Shown piece after piece: positions 12,461-25,000 of a stretch of DNA of 64,000 nucleotides. Under the pieces are notes generated by a model. That model was not told the DNA's origin. It did not search any database and worked only from the letters and a program-made list of their open reading frames with translations. Each line of letters opens with the position of its first letter. Positions within the stretch are counted from its first letter, which is position 1. The DNA is from Trichobilharzia regenti (lineage: Eukaryota; Platyhelminthes; Trematoda; Strigeidida; Schistosomatidae): the NCBI GenBank assembly GCA_944472135.2, contig OX235270.1:71061168-71125167 (forward strand), written 5' to 3'. Both the position numbers and the translations under genes were made by a program.

Positions 12461-15400
12461 CGTGTGCGTCGGTGGCACAGAGGTAGAATGTTTGCTGACT
12501 CACTCATTTACATTGCTAAGCCAATAACAGGAATCTATGTTCCACTGGAAACGTAAAGGAATATATACATATATACTGTACGTTATGTTGTATAAATTAT
12601 TTACGCACATTTTGTTTACTTATTACTTTGTTCGATTAAAACAGCACCCTCACCGGCTATTTCGCACAAATTGCCTAATAAAAAAACAAAAACTAGTGAG
12701 GATAATTTGGCTTCATCTGATATGTCTGATCAAAAAAGTAAGCTCCTTCATTATGAGTATTATTATTTCATTACTTTTTTATACTAAGAAATTATTTATA
12801 CTATTTAAGATGTTAACATGGATAAGAGAATTGGCTGTGCTATTGTATTCTGATTCAAATGTTTCCCGGATTAGGGGGTGGGTGGTATTGTCCTCTGAAC
12901 TTGAGTCCTTTCTGTTTGTGTGTTTATGAAGTTTTTTCTTATGGGATTAATAGTGAATGCATATCATTCTAGTCTGTACTACCTCAGCTTTCCACAGTTA
13001 CCTATCACTACCTACTTTTGTTAGTGATCGATATTCACGCAGTTGGTCAACACTAGGCGTCTGCTTATAATACTAGGGTATTCTTCTTCTTCGATCGACG
13101 GAGCGATTTCCAAACGCGTGGGGATTTGACTAACAAGACCGGACCGACAACTTCTGAGCTACATTTATTTGTTTGTAAGAGGTGAATTTCGGTCGCTCTG
13201 ATAGAATCCATTCGTATATTAGTTAAGCTTATTTCATATAATAACACACAATGATACAGTATTTGTGATTGGTTGATCTCTCGAGGAAAATATATGTCCC
13301 TTAATCTTATGAATCTGTTAACGATTCGCTTTATATTCTTTTACACACCAGTTTTTGCACTTCACTGGTGTCCTTATTAAGCTGTAAATTGATACAGTGT
13401 AACAACATTTATTCTTCCACTTTCAACCTCTGTATTTACAATATCATAAAATGTCGAGGAAATTTATTTATTTATTTTCCCATAAATCTTTCTAGATCTT
13501 GCTAGCCCTTTCAATGCAGCATTCGATAATACTATGATAACTGAAACTGAGAATGATGATATTTGGGGACAGTTGGAGTATATGCATACCACGTTAAGTA
13601 AGTTCACATTTTATAGCTTGTCCAGGCCTCAAACTATTCCCTTTATTATTTACTTTACCACAGATTAACATAGATTTTGTGATAATTCAGCCAGCCAGAC
13701 TGTAAACTGCTGTCAGTCATCAATTTTCAATCCATGTTTTAGTTTGACTTCTTCCCTTCTTCATGAGCAGATGGCTGTATACTTCCTGCATATTTCTTCT
13801 CTATATCTAAGTATTTCACTGTCAACTGTTGCTAAAGCAAGACATGACTGGTTTTGTTGATTATTTTGTACTATGTATGCGGAAATAGGATGGCTCATTC
13901 GACTGGGGATGAAGGTAGTCTTAGATGCTTTCACAGTGAAAGTCAGTCAGCTATTATAAACGAAATTTCTTGAAATTTCTAATGAGATTAGGCCAATAGC
14001 ACTCTTTGTGCTCTGTTATAAAGGTGTCTTCAACCCACCTACATAATTGACTTTCAATATCGGTGAGTACAGTTAACAACACAGGTAGAAAAAATGATAA
14101 TGACGATGAGAGGATCTCAGTCCTTTTGCTTCCTGTTTCATTTTCAAAGTTTAGTTTTTCATGAAACCTTTTTGTTTGATTTTTATGATTGTTTGTCTTT
14201 CTCTAGTCTTTTTCATTTTGTTTGTGTGTATGCGTAAGTTGGCACAGAGTGTGTGCCACACAGTCTATTGATCTAGTGTTGATGAATACATTTATAAAGT
14301 TAAAAAACACGTATAAATGACCTTGGGGTAAGGCATCAACATTTCTTTAAAAGCATATTATTATTTATGTGTACGCCATTGTGCAAACACGCATACACCT
14401 ACATATAGGTTTGAACTTGGTTGGCAGAGGCAGTGATGTTTGCACGTTTTTTTTGTGCACAATATTCTATCAAGAAAATCACTGTGTGTATGTGTGTATC
14501 TGTGTGTTGCGCGTAAATCGTATTACAGTGAAACGTTCTACTGTTTTCTAGTGAGCGCGTGTCTGCCTACTCGTGTATCTGTGTGTGTGTGTGTGTGTGA
14601 AAATAAACATATTGACACTGCGTTTGTTTTTCTTTCCTTATAACGCCGAGTTAATAATTTATTCAAGTTCTTAATATTTGTGCATTTTAGGCACTGAATG
14701 AAACTTAAACAAACGGTTTATCGGGTGCAAAACCATTACTATTATTATTTATAGCAGGCATTAATGCATAATCGTTTTAGTACTAGTCACCATTTGTTAA
14801 TAAAAATGCAAGCATGTTTGTGTAAATCTGTGTTTTTCCACATTCACAAGTTCCAGTTAACGGAATTTTGAGAAATTTTAAAAATATATACACCAACCAA
14901 GCGCATGTTGACCACTTCACTCATTTGGGAAGTTGCATCGGTCCCAACGGGTTGATCGCTGACGACATCTCAGCACAGATGCAGAATGCCTGTCTGGCTT
15001 ATGCCACTTTATACCGTCTCCGGCGTAGAAGTCATATCCGACCGGCTGTCAACCAAGGGGCGAGTGTACTGCTGAACAGTTCGCTTGGTCTCCTCTATGG
15101 CTGTGAGACATCGCTATTGATAGTGGAAGATATTAAAAGTCTGGTTGTCTCTTATCATAGGTGGTCAATCTCCCGTGTGAAGTGGTGTAATAGGGTGAGG
15201 AATATTGAGGTTAGGTATTGATCGAGTGCTAGGCAGGTGGGGGTGGGGGGAAATCAATCGATGAAGTTGTGAAATTACACCGATTGAGATGGTTAGGACA
15301 TGTGTTGTGTTACGCAGGCCTAGCCATCGGTCGTCTTCATCGAGAGTGGGGAATGTGTAACTGACATAGGATGGATCAGGTTGGAAAAGAGCTGGTGGTG

Positions 15401-16402
15401 GTGGTGGTGGTCAGACCAAAACATGGCTTCATCGGTCAATGAAATCCACAAAAGTTAGTTTAGGCCTCTTAGGATGGTGTAGACTTCCTGACTCGTTGGT
15501 GTTTTCGGGACGGTAAAAACCAATGAAGACTGGAGACAGTTGGTGATGGGGCTGAGAATCGTTCTTGGTGGTGGTGGTGGTGGTTCAGATGGATCCACTC
15601 TTTGTGACTTATCATATCCAATAAAACTGTATTGTTCTTGCATATTAGAATTCTTTTTGCGTGATATCTGTGTTTTATTGTCTCTCTTTTGAATATCTCT
15701 TTACTCGCTCCTCTTGCATTGTGTGGTAAGTGAAATGTGGCGACTCGAACTGGTGCGCATCTTTGCAAAGTTCTACGTTGAAACCAGTCCATCAGTCAGT
15801 ATGTATGAGTGAGATTTCCAAAAGAATCCTCTTGTTGTAATTTTTCAGCAGGGATCTTGGGTGATAGATTTCCTTGAAGCCTGTCCATGAAAAATACTGA
15901 CTCATAAACTGACTGATTTGACTGGTCGAGTTTCAGCATAGAACTTTCTACCTAATTGCAGCTGTCCAAGTCACCACACTCCATGTGAGAAAAAAAATCA
16001 AACGAACTGTGATGAGGAGTAATGTTCACAAACCAGAATGGTAACATGGCGAAACATGAGGGTTTAATGGATTTAGCAGTGAGTGAGCCCCCAAACCAGA
16101 TAGTTGATACTTCCCTTTGTGGTCAAGCAAACTGTCAAAGACTTCATGGACAAGTGTCAGGTTTTGGTTTGATCAGCACTAACTCTTATTCAACCCCCTA
16201 ATCATTTCAGCTAACAACACTCGACAAAACTTAGAGCATGCAGGTGTGATACACTTTTTATTGCATTAGGGGTGTCAGTGTGGCATGTTTGCTTATAGAA
16301 CTTCGGCAGACGGTGTTGTGTAATCATAATGAAACCTAGTACTATGACAACAGAAGGGAAGACACAGATGTCAAGGTATATTTTCCATTGATCAAACCGC
16401 TG

Positions 16403-16486
<84 letters not shown>

Positions 16487-19015
16487 CGTTAACCAATTGC
16501 TGAGCGTGTGATTTCGGTTTACATCAAAAGAAATAAACTAGAATGTTCAAATATACATCTGGTATTCTGTTGCTAATGCAATATTGAACTGTGGGAATAT
16601 GTGAGAACTATATTCCGTTGGTATACATTGTCTGTATCACACCACCACAGTACTAAATACCAAAGTATTTCTATCTGCTATCATTTTGATAATTTTGATT
16701 TTATTCCACTTTATAAGTTGTGTACACCTTATTAATCTAGGTCCTCAAGGTACACTTTCTGATCGAATAACCAGCCAGAAGGGTATGCGAATATAAGCGC
16801 ACATTTTTAATAAAAAAGCGTTTTGTCACTTTTTTCCAATCACTTTGCGTTACTAATTAATGCATGATACATTCATATTTATATTATACGCATGCATGGA
16901 TAAATTAAAAAACCCTAATTTTGGTATTTGCAAGTATTTGGTGATTTATTCAATCTGCTCGTGTTAACATATAATGCTTATTCTGCTTCAGTTTGATTCT
17001 TTTCTCCTATTTTCTTTCTGTCTCTGCATCATTCCCTCCTTACTCTAACGTGGTCGTGTCTCAGCCTATAGAATAAACGTAGTGTTTAGGGTTTTTCCCC
17101 ACAAAAGTATGTGTGCTATGCGTTTTTTTCATCTTTTGTGAACGCTTAGGATAAATTTATTCTAAGAAAGGAAGCATTCAGAAGATTGATTAGTTCTATG
17201 CCCTACTGAATTTTAATTTGATAGCTCAAAATTAACTCACTTAATTACTCGGAACAGATTTCCCATGTACCATTCTATGAACCAGCTATGTCTATTGTGT
17301 TAGGGTGGATGATTCAAAAACCTTGGTCATAATTGAAAGTTATCTGTTGTTGTTATTACTCTATGGATCGGTGCATCGATACATTTCATGCTTTCCCTGT
17401 GATATAACGAACTTGCAGACTTTTCCTTTTCGGTTGTGTAGATGCAATAATAATGTTAATACCATAAACATATAATAACCATTTTGCTTAAAACGCAGTG
17501 TGGTGAAATGGTGCAAATTATAAGCATTTTGAGTTGTGCATGTCACTAACTGCTTCAAATCTTAAAATATTCCCATTTTTAATATTAGAACTAGACATAA
17601 GTGAACAATATTGTTTTCAATTACATCTTCATCAGGCTTTACTCTAATTTACATAGATTTATGTATAAAATTTTTTAGCCAATGACGGTGATTTTCCGGA
17701 TCAAATAATCTTAATAATATTAATAATAATAATAATGTGGTAAATGTTTTGAACATGGTTAATAACGATGATTATAATGATAACAAAATATTGATAATAA
17801 GGTTTATGCAGGTGGCGATAAGAATAACAGAGGTAGTAATATGTGTATATGTAGATAACTCAATAAATAAATTAGGTCAAATCTTAAAAGTTACGTAATA
17901 CTAAAGGTGAAGTGGACAGATAATCACAGTTTAAATAAATATCATAAAAATACGAAGGAGATGGAAAATAAGAAAGGGTGGGGGGGTTTGAATAGAATTC
18001 ATCTAGGCCAAGGGAGAGACAAAGGTAGAACAAATTTCTTTTGTATTCAAAGACTAGGATTGTTCTCTCGAATTCCCATAGCTTTGTGTAAAAAACGGAT
18101 TCGAAAGGCTCGGTAGAATGCGACAGATAACTTTGAAGGGGCTATTTTTGTCCACTTGATGACCGCTATCAGTCAAATGAGCCAAAATAGAACGTTCAAA
18201 ACCAGGTTTTCCAGTGGTTCTCTAACTGATGTCAGCTCATGATTAAATCCTCCATGCAATTTACCACATTATTATTAGTATTATTATTATTACTTTTATT
18301 AAGATTATTTGATCCGGAAAATCACCGTCATTGGCTAAAATTTTTTATATATAAATCTATATAAATTAGAGTAAAGCCTGGTGAAGATCTAATTGAAAAC
18401 AATATTGTTCGCTTATATGTCTTGTACTAACTGTTTCATCAGTTTAGCTAAGCCAACGTTTACTTCATATATGTCGCATTTTTTTTCGAATGTTCTCCTT
18501 TTCGTGATGGCGAATTCTCTTTATCAACATTAGAAGTATATAATAAATACATAATGTCGGATGCAAAACAGTCAGACTATTCGACTTCTCAGTATTTATT
18601 CTGTTTTATGAGTGAGGTATTTCGTCACTGGCTTTTTGTGTAATTCCAGGTTAGGTCACTACAGGATGATATAATTCAGTCTTTTTGCTAAACTTTCCAT
18701 CTTGTCAATAAATTCAATTAGTGAAATATGAACAAGTTTGAGAACTCTCGTCAAAATATAACATGAAACCTATGAATGCATGACATATATATATATTCTT
18801 ACTTTTGCGTTTTATATAGTGTGTGTGTGTGTGTCTGTATTATTTGGCACACTCTGCGTACTCTGATTATGTGGGTGTTTGTGTTATGTGTGCTTCTTCT
18901 GCGTTGAGCATAAGTAAATAATTTGTTTCTGATTATCAGTGTTCAGTTATGTACACATAGTCGTTTTTCTCGTGTGGTGTTTATGTGTATTCCTTTGTTC
19001 AGTTAACCACCAGCA

Positions 19016-19059
<44 letters not shown>

Positions 19060-22000
19060 TCGGGCAGGAGGAATGGCATTCTTTTTGTGTGTATTCGCGA
19101 AAACATATATGTACACATGATGATCAAACCTACTAAAGTGGATCGTCATCGTATTGGTCACCAATTTTCAACCCATAAATGGAACCTACAGATATATAGT
19201 ACTGAAAATCTCATTTATCTTAACTGTGTAGGTATAGCAAAATTAATAATGCCTTAAACGACCTGAATGTTTTTTTCAATCACAGCACTCGATTCTCGAA
19301 TTCACAAAGTGCAAGTATATCTGTCATTATATCATTATGACTTTATTTTGTACTGGTGAAGATGTATTCTTATTATTCAAGTTGTTCATATCTCTACATA
19401 ATAATCTGTTTACTATCAGCAGAGAATTGAGTGCACGATAAATTAATATATACATAATTGTTAAAATGTTCTATGTACTGACAAATGCTGAGATTGAATA
19501 TTTCTTCACTACCTATAACACATATTACACACATTACTAAATGTGTTGTTTAATTCATTACTGACTGAAACCACTGATACACCCAGTTGATGCGTTTTAT
19601 GAATTCCACTGCTAGTCACCATCAGCCAAATTACGTTTTAGAAACCATATATCCCAGAGATGGAACACTGAAGTGTTCAGTTCAGTCAAGGTTTAATTGT
19701 TGAGAAATTCGAACATCGAACCCCAGTGGGTGCGTACTGATGAAGAGTCCCAAACTAGGACGACATGAACAGCTGTCCAGTACTCCCAGGTTTTCCAATG
19801 GTTCTCTAACTAATGTCAGCTCATGATGAAATCCTGAAACTGAATTTGTTTATTATTGTCTCATTGACACGTGTGTGTTGGAAATTCATCATTGACTGAA
19901 AAACAGTTTACTTCCATTATGCATGTGTCATTCTTCTTTTCGATCAGTTCTCCGTTGGGCATCTATTTGAAAGCTATGGTAACTTGAAGTTCTAAATTCT
20001 GAAGCGACCATTTTGTTATAATTAGTCCTAATTGAAGCTTCTCATTATAAATAAGCTAGTGAGGTGATCCATTTTGGATTCGTATACCGACGTCTAATTT
20101 CATTTTCTTTTCGGTAGCACTTAACAAACCTCCCTTTCTGAATTCACTGAAATTTCTGTGTTACGATATACACTTGGCTTTAATACAACATAACACATTA
20201 ACAACTGCTGAGCTATAAACTGTAGTAATAGTCTACTTAACGAGTCATCTTTAGTGAAACAAAAGAGGTACCAGAATAGTTAACACTCCATTTTTTTCCG
20301 TGTTAATTTTATTCTGTGATCGTAGAAGTTGAAAATTTTCTGCACCGTATTTCGACTGCTCAAAAGTAGCTGATGAATAGTTTTCTTTTTTTTTTTACTA
20401 TTCCACTCTGTTCACCGATTTGCCTGAAACATTCTCTATCAACTGACCTCAACTTATATAATCTGTTCTAGCAGTTCTAACAAATTGATCTTTCACATTA
20501 AATTGTTAACCAATTGGATTCTGTGCACTACTTGAATTTAGGATATCTATATTTCTTTTCAAAAGGTGATGAGAATACAAGTGAATTCATCGCTACACAG
20601 ACGAGCTCTATTCTGGAAACAGTTTCTCCAAAATCTGTACATAATGTAAGTTTATGGTACTGTTTATTGTCTATACAGTAGTATATTGTATGTGTTAACA
20701 TACACACCTGTTTGCCAAAAGAACACTGTTCAACCTATTTTTTCTTTCTAGGCGAAATGTCTATATATATATATCCAAAAAACCAAGTTCACTTTTTACA
20801 AATTGAAAAATTGTAGGTATATTCATTATTATAAATGGTTTTGTATTTACCACTGAATGAAAAACAATGAACGATATTGCTTTCGCTGACATTTCACTAT
20901 TTAATCTTGCTAATAGCTTTATCAAAGTATTATTAAACCAGTAGTTACACATTCTCAGCTTATGTATAACAACTTAATCATCGTTCTTCAGCGCTAGGTA
21001 ATTTCTGTGTTGTTGTCAAATTGGTCAAGTAGATAAAGATAACGAAACCATGTATAGATAATTGGATTTGATAAGTGTTTACACAATAAAACTGTTTATC
21101 ACATTCGTGTTGATTTCGTCTTCCTATAGACACTGCCAAGTAGCTTATACGAGCCATTTTTGTCTAATTGAACGCGCATGGAGCCAGTCATCACTTTATT
21201 AAAAAAATGATGGTATTGAGACTGGAACGCAGCACCTATTCAGTAGGCCATGAGAACCACCTCTTGTTCAACGGCTACTCTCCTTCATTTAGGATACAGG
21301 TACATCCAGCTAAAAAGTCCCAAATGGGGTGAAATGTGAGTCCCAGATTCCACTGCTTTTAACCATCGTCTTAATAACAGTAGTGTTACTCTCTAGACAT
21401 TATCGAAGCGTCCGTACTAGTAGTAGCCAACATGTCAGCAGAAATCGAACATTTCTGTCCCATATATTCATTCAATCAATGGGCATTTAGAAAAACGAAG
21501 TTAAACAGATTAAAGATGGCTTATTTTATTATTTGTTTTCGAAACTTATTCTACCGTGTTTATATAAATAGTTGTCCCACTGTTCCCTATTTTTGAAACC
21601 ACTTTTTTTAAAGACAAATATTTCTACCTAACTGTAAAATTGATTTCTCTTTATGTTTAATTAATGCAGGTTTGTATGCATTAGTCATTGTTCGTCATCG
21701 GTGCTGTCGTTATTATTGTTGTTTTTGTTCATCCTGTCTCACTAGTCTCTCTCTCCTCATTTCGTCTACTGTTCACTATTTTTTATTTTCTTTCTTTTTC
21801 CGCCTGTTGTTTTCATTTCCCACATATAATTCGTTTAGCCTCTTTTGTTTATCAAGGTTTGGACGTTTTATTGCCCCCTCTCTAAGTATAATTTTCGAAA
21901 TAACTTTTTCTATTTTTTTTATTTAGATCTAATTTTATTATTCTATTTTATCTTTTATAATTTTTTTTTGTTTTTCTTGAAGAAACTTCCCTCTACTCTC

Positions 22001-25000
22001 TCATGCCTGTCGCGACAAATACACATGCACACACAAAAAGATACACAAACGCAAAAATGATGTTTATAGTTAGAGCTGTGTAATTGTCTCCAATTCTCTT
22101 TAGTACAACATCTACTTTGGTTGGCCTTAATTGCCTATTTTTGACTGTGTTTAAATTATTTGTGTGTGTTGCAGTGATGAATTCGGTTGGATTTAAGGTT
22201 ATATATGGCTATATTCTGATGAAGATATTTTGGTCGTCAAATAAAAGGTTTTACACTATACTTGTCGTAGCATACATTTTTGTCAGGCTGTAGACTGATG
22301 ATGTTGTATTTAGTGTTTTTCGTAGAAAATTCCGTCAGTTTGGAGTGATTAATTGGTGTTGATCAGGTGGTTATGACGTTATTTTCTGATAGTAAAGACG
22401 AACTCATCCATCTTGTGAAAATGTCGTGTGGAATTATGCCGCGAGTATGTGTGTGTGAGCGTGTAGTGAAAACGCTTCTATCAGTACGAATAAACAGATA
22501 AGCTGTCACTTGATGCAACTTTCAACCATAAATATTTTTTTCCTGCTTATCAGTTCCTGTTCAAGTGATCGTGTGATAGCCTAAATCTAACCCAAGCCAC
22601 CTACTCTGAGAGGGTGGGGACATATTTCTTAACAAGATAACGATCATTTCTGTTGAAATAATCAGTAAATGACTGAGGTGCGTTTATCGTGACTAGCCTG
22701 TATTGTAAAATGAAAAAAAGAGACATTAGAACGCAATCATTTGTGCGACTTGTGATCGTGTTTTCACCTCTCATATGATCTATAATTTTCTCACTTCGAA
22801 ATTTTGTTTGTAGATTGAAGCTCAAATGTTTGGAGAAAGTACACAAGCTGGTGGAGATTGGGACTTAGAATCCGAGAATACCACAGTGGTTAAAAGACCA
22901 GTTAACACAGGGTATGTTTCTTTCTGTATGTTTGTTATTAGTTTGCCCTGTTACCTCCTCTTTTGTTTCTGCCCGAGACTTTTGATTTCGTCATATCATA
23001 TCATTTTGTTAGAAAATATATTGAACAGCTTCTAGTCCTCAATATTGATCACAAACTGACTTCATTTAGAGAACCATTGGAGATCAGGGAGTACTGAATA
23101 TCTGTTTTGTCTATGTCTGGGTCTCGGGTTTGATGCCTGTTGGTAGGGTCATGGGTGTCTATTACTGAAGAGACCCTAAAAATGGCAAAAGAGCAATCCA
23201 GTGCTCCTGGTTCTCCAACTGTTTTCAATCCGTGATCAAACTTGAAACGGATCAAATTCCCACAAGCTAACACTTGAACATCTTTGATTCTTGGCGAGAT
23301 CGCAATTGTGAATGAAACACTAATGTTAGGCAGAAAATCACTGAAAGCTAAACACCTCAGGGGGAACTGTTATCAATCGCTTTCCCGACTGATGTCCATT
23401 GCTGACGAAGTCTGCATTAAAACTACTAACTGATTATACCTATATATAAACACATACACATTTATTGAATTGGAAAATAATGAAAATAATTGAATTCTTC
23501 TTACGAAAAGTTAATATAATGAGTCATTCTGCCGGTTATTCTTTTTTCTCTTGCTTTTGTTTTTCCCTCGGTCTGTTTACTCTCCATTTTTTAGTTGTTT
23601 TTCTCCTTAACTGACATTATTATTATTATTGCGGATATTCATTTCGATTTGCTTATTCTTGCAATTATTGTTATGCTCTTGAATTTTATTAAACTTTCTT
23701 GACGCACTTTAGTGACACTGTGGTTTCATGTTACTTTTGTGGCAAACATTGTTGTACATATTAAGCTGGCGGCTATTATTACTATTATTATTCCTGGAGT
23801 TCCTAGTGGAACATAAAGCTTCAGCTTCTGTTTCCTACCGTGCTCTCCAGCTGGCTCCACGATTGACCAAACTCTCTCATCTCTTCCTCACACGATCTCC
23901 TACATGTAACCCTAACAACGACGACCCCTGCCGTTGCTCCCCATTTGGATTCCACTTAAGAACTGGTCTCACGTGCGATGCCGTTCGGTGGCCTTCTCAA
24001 TGTATGCCCAATCCATCTCCACTTTCTCCTACATGTTTGTTAAGCGACCAGCTCTTGCCTGTTGTTTTGTTCCACTACAGAGTTTCTAGTTGCTTATTCC
24101 GTCTGGCCAGCCATTTGATCTTCAGTATGGAGCCAGCCAACGAGGGTGGAAGCTGTTGATGAAGTTCTGCGATGGCCTGTTGGAAATGCTTTTTGTGACA
24201 CGCAAAGCTAGTTACTGACCCGTATAGAAGAACTGTCTAACTTCACATTGGTGTTGACAATCCGAATCTTGTTTATTATGCAGGCTGAGTGAGGCAGAAG
24301 ATTTCCAAACTGGTTTGTGGTTGATGAAAGCGTATCTTGCCTTTCCGATTCTGACTGGCTTTGACGTCTTCGTCCGTTCCGACTGCCTGTAGTTGGAACG
24401 ATGCTTCCTGGCTGGGTGAGTGAAGTAGGTAACCTCTGTTGAACCTCCCCCGTTGATGGTGATGATACCGGTTGTTGTTGCAGTTGATTGGTTATCTTCA
24501 TCACTGTTGTCTTCTCTATGTTCACCTGCAGTTCTGTCTTTCTGCCACCTTCTTCAGTCAGTTTGTTGCTTTTCGCTTGCAAGTTTTCGAATTTGTGTGA
24601 CATTCAACATAAATCATTCACGAAATCCAAATCTTCTAGAGCCTTCTTATCGGTCGTCCAACGTATTCCTGACTCCTCACTCCCAACAGTCTGACGCCTA
24701 ATCCAATCGAGCACCATAATTAAGAATAATAGACAGCCAGCTTGTCTTACTCCTGAATGCTTTTCGAATGCCTCGCAGAGTTTTCCATTGTGGATCACGT
24801 GACTGACACGTGGCATTGTCGTATTGCTAGCTGTTGAATGAGGTTGATAAAGACTTGGGCGCTGTGTACTGTAGTGTCGGAGTAGTTTCCAAATTACTTC
24901 TCTGTCAAGGATGTCTGTCGAAGACCTTTTCGAAGTCGATGAAGTTGAGGTAGAGGTTCGACTGCCATTCTATACTTTGTTCGATAACGATACGTGGAGT

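Larger units (their letters stand above)
7644..12644. other. Intron 4
   Basis: Five kb packed with repeats: an RTE end (8884-9420), a Sm-alpha-like SINE (9645-9835), a PLE inverted repeat (9991-10923) and two SINE fragments (12370-12562). The intervals 7644-8880, 9421-9644 and 10924-12369 are AT-rich with ATT runs. Nothing is recognised in them. Confidence 0.7.
13598..20565. other. Intron 6
   Basis: The longest intron in the window (7.0 kb). It holds a LINE remnant (14835-15640), a 78-bp (TA)n, a candidate 42-nt exon (16741-16782), an inverted repeat (17593-18422) and a Sm-alpha-like fragment (19725-19850). The intervals 13598-14834, 15641-16405, 16800-17590 and 18430-19720 contain low-complexity GT and T-rich DNA. 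I identify nothing else there. Confidence 0.7.

Noticed and set aside
16406..16483. The (TA)39 tract as a replication origin or matrix element
   Set aside because: Nothing besides base composition supports it; similar shorter tracts are scattered through the window.
21672..22293. Several overlapping plus-strand open frames
   Set aside because: The stretch is T/C-rich low complexity; the frames overlap in different phases and show only Phe/Ser/Leu-rich sequence, without splice logic or homology.
23728..24159. A 143-codon plus-strand open frame
   Set aside because: It lies antisense to the RTE LINE remnant, whose minus-strand motifs are clear.
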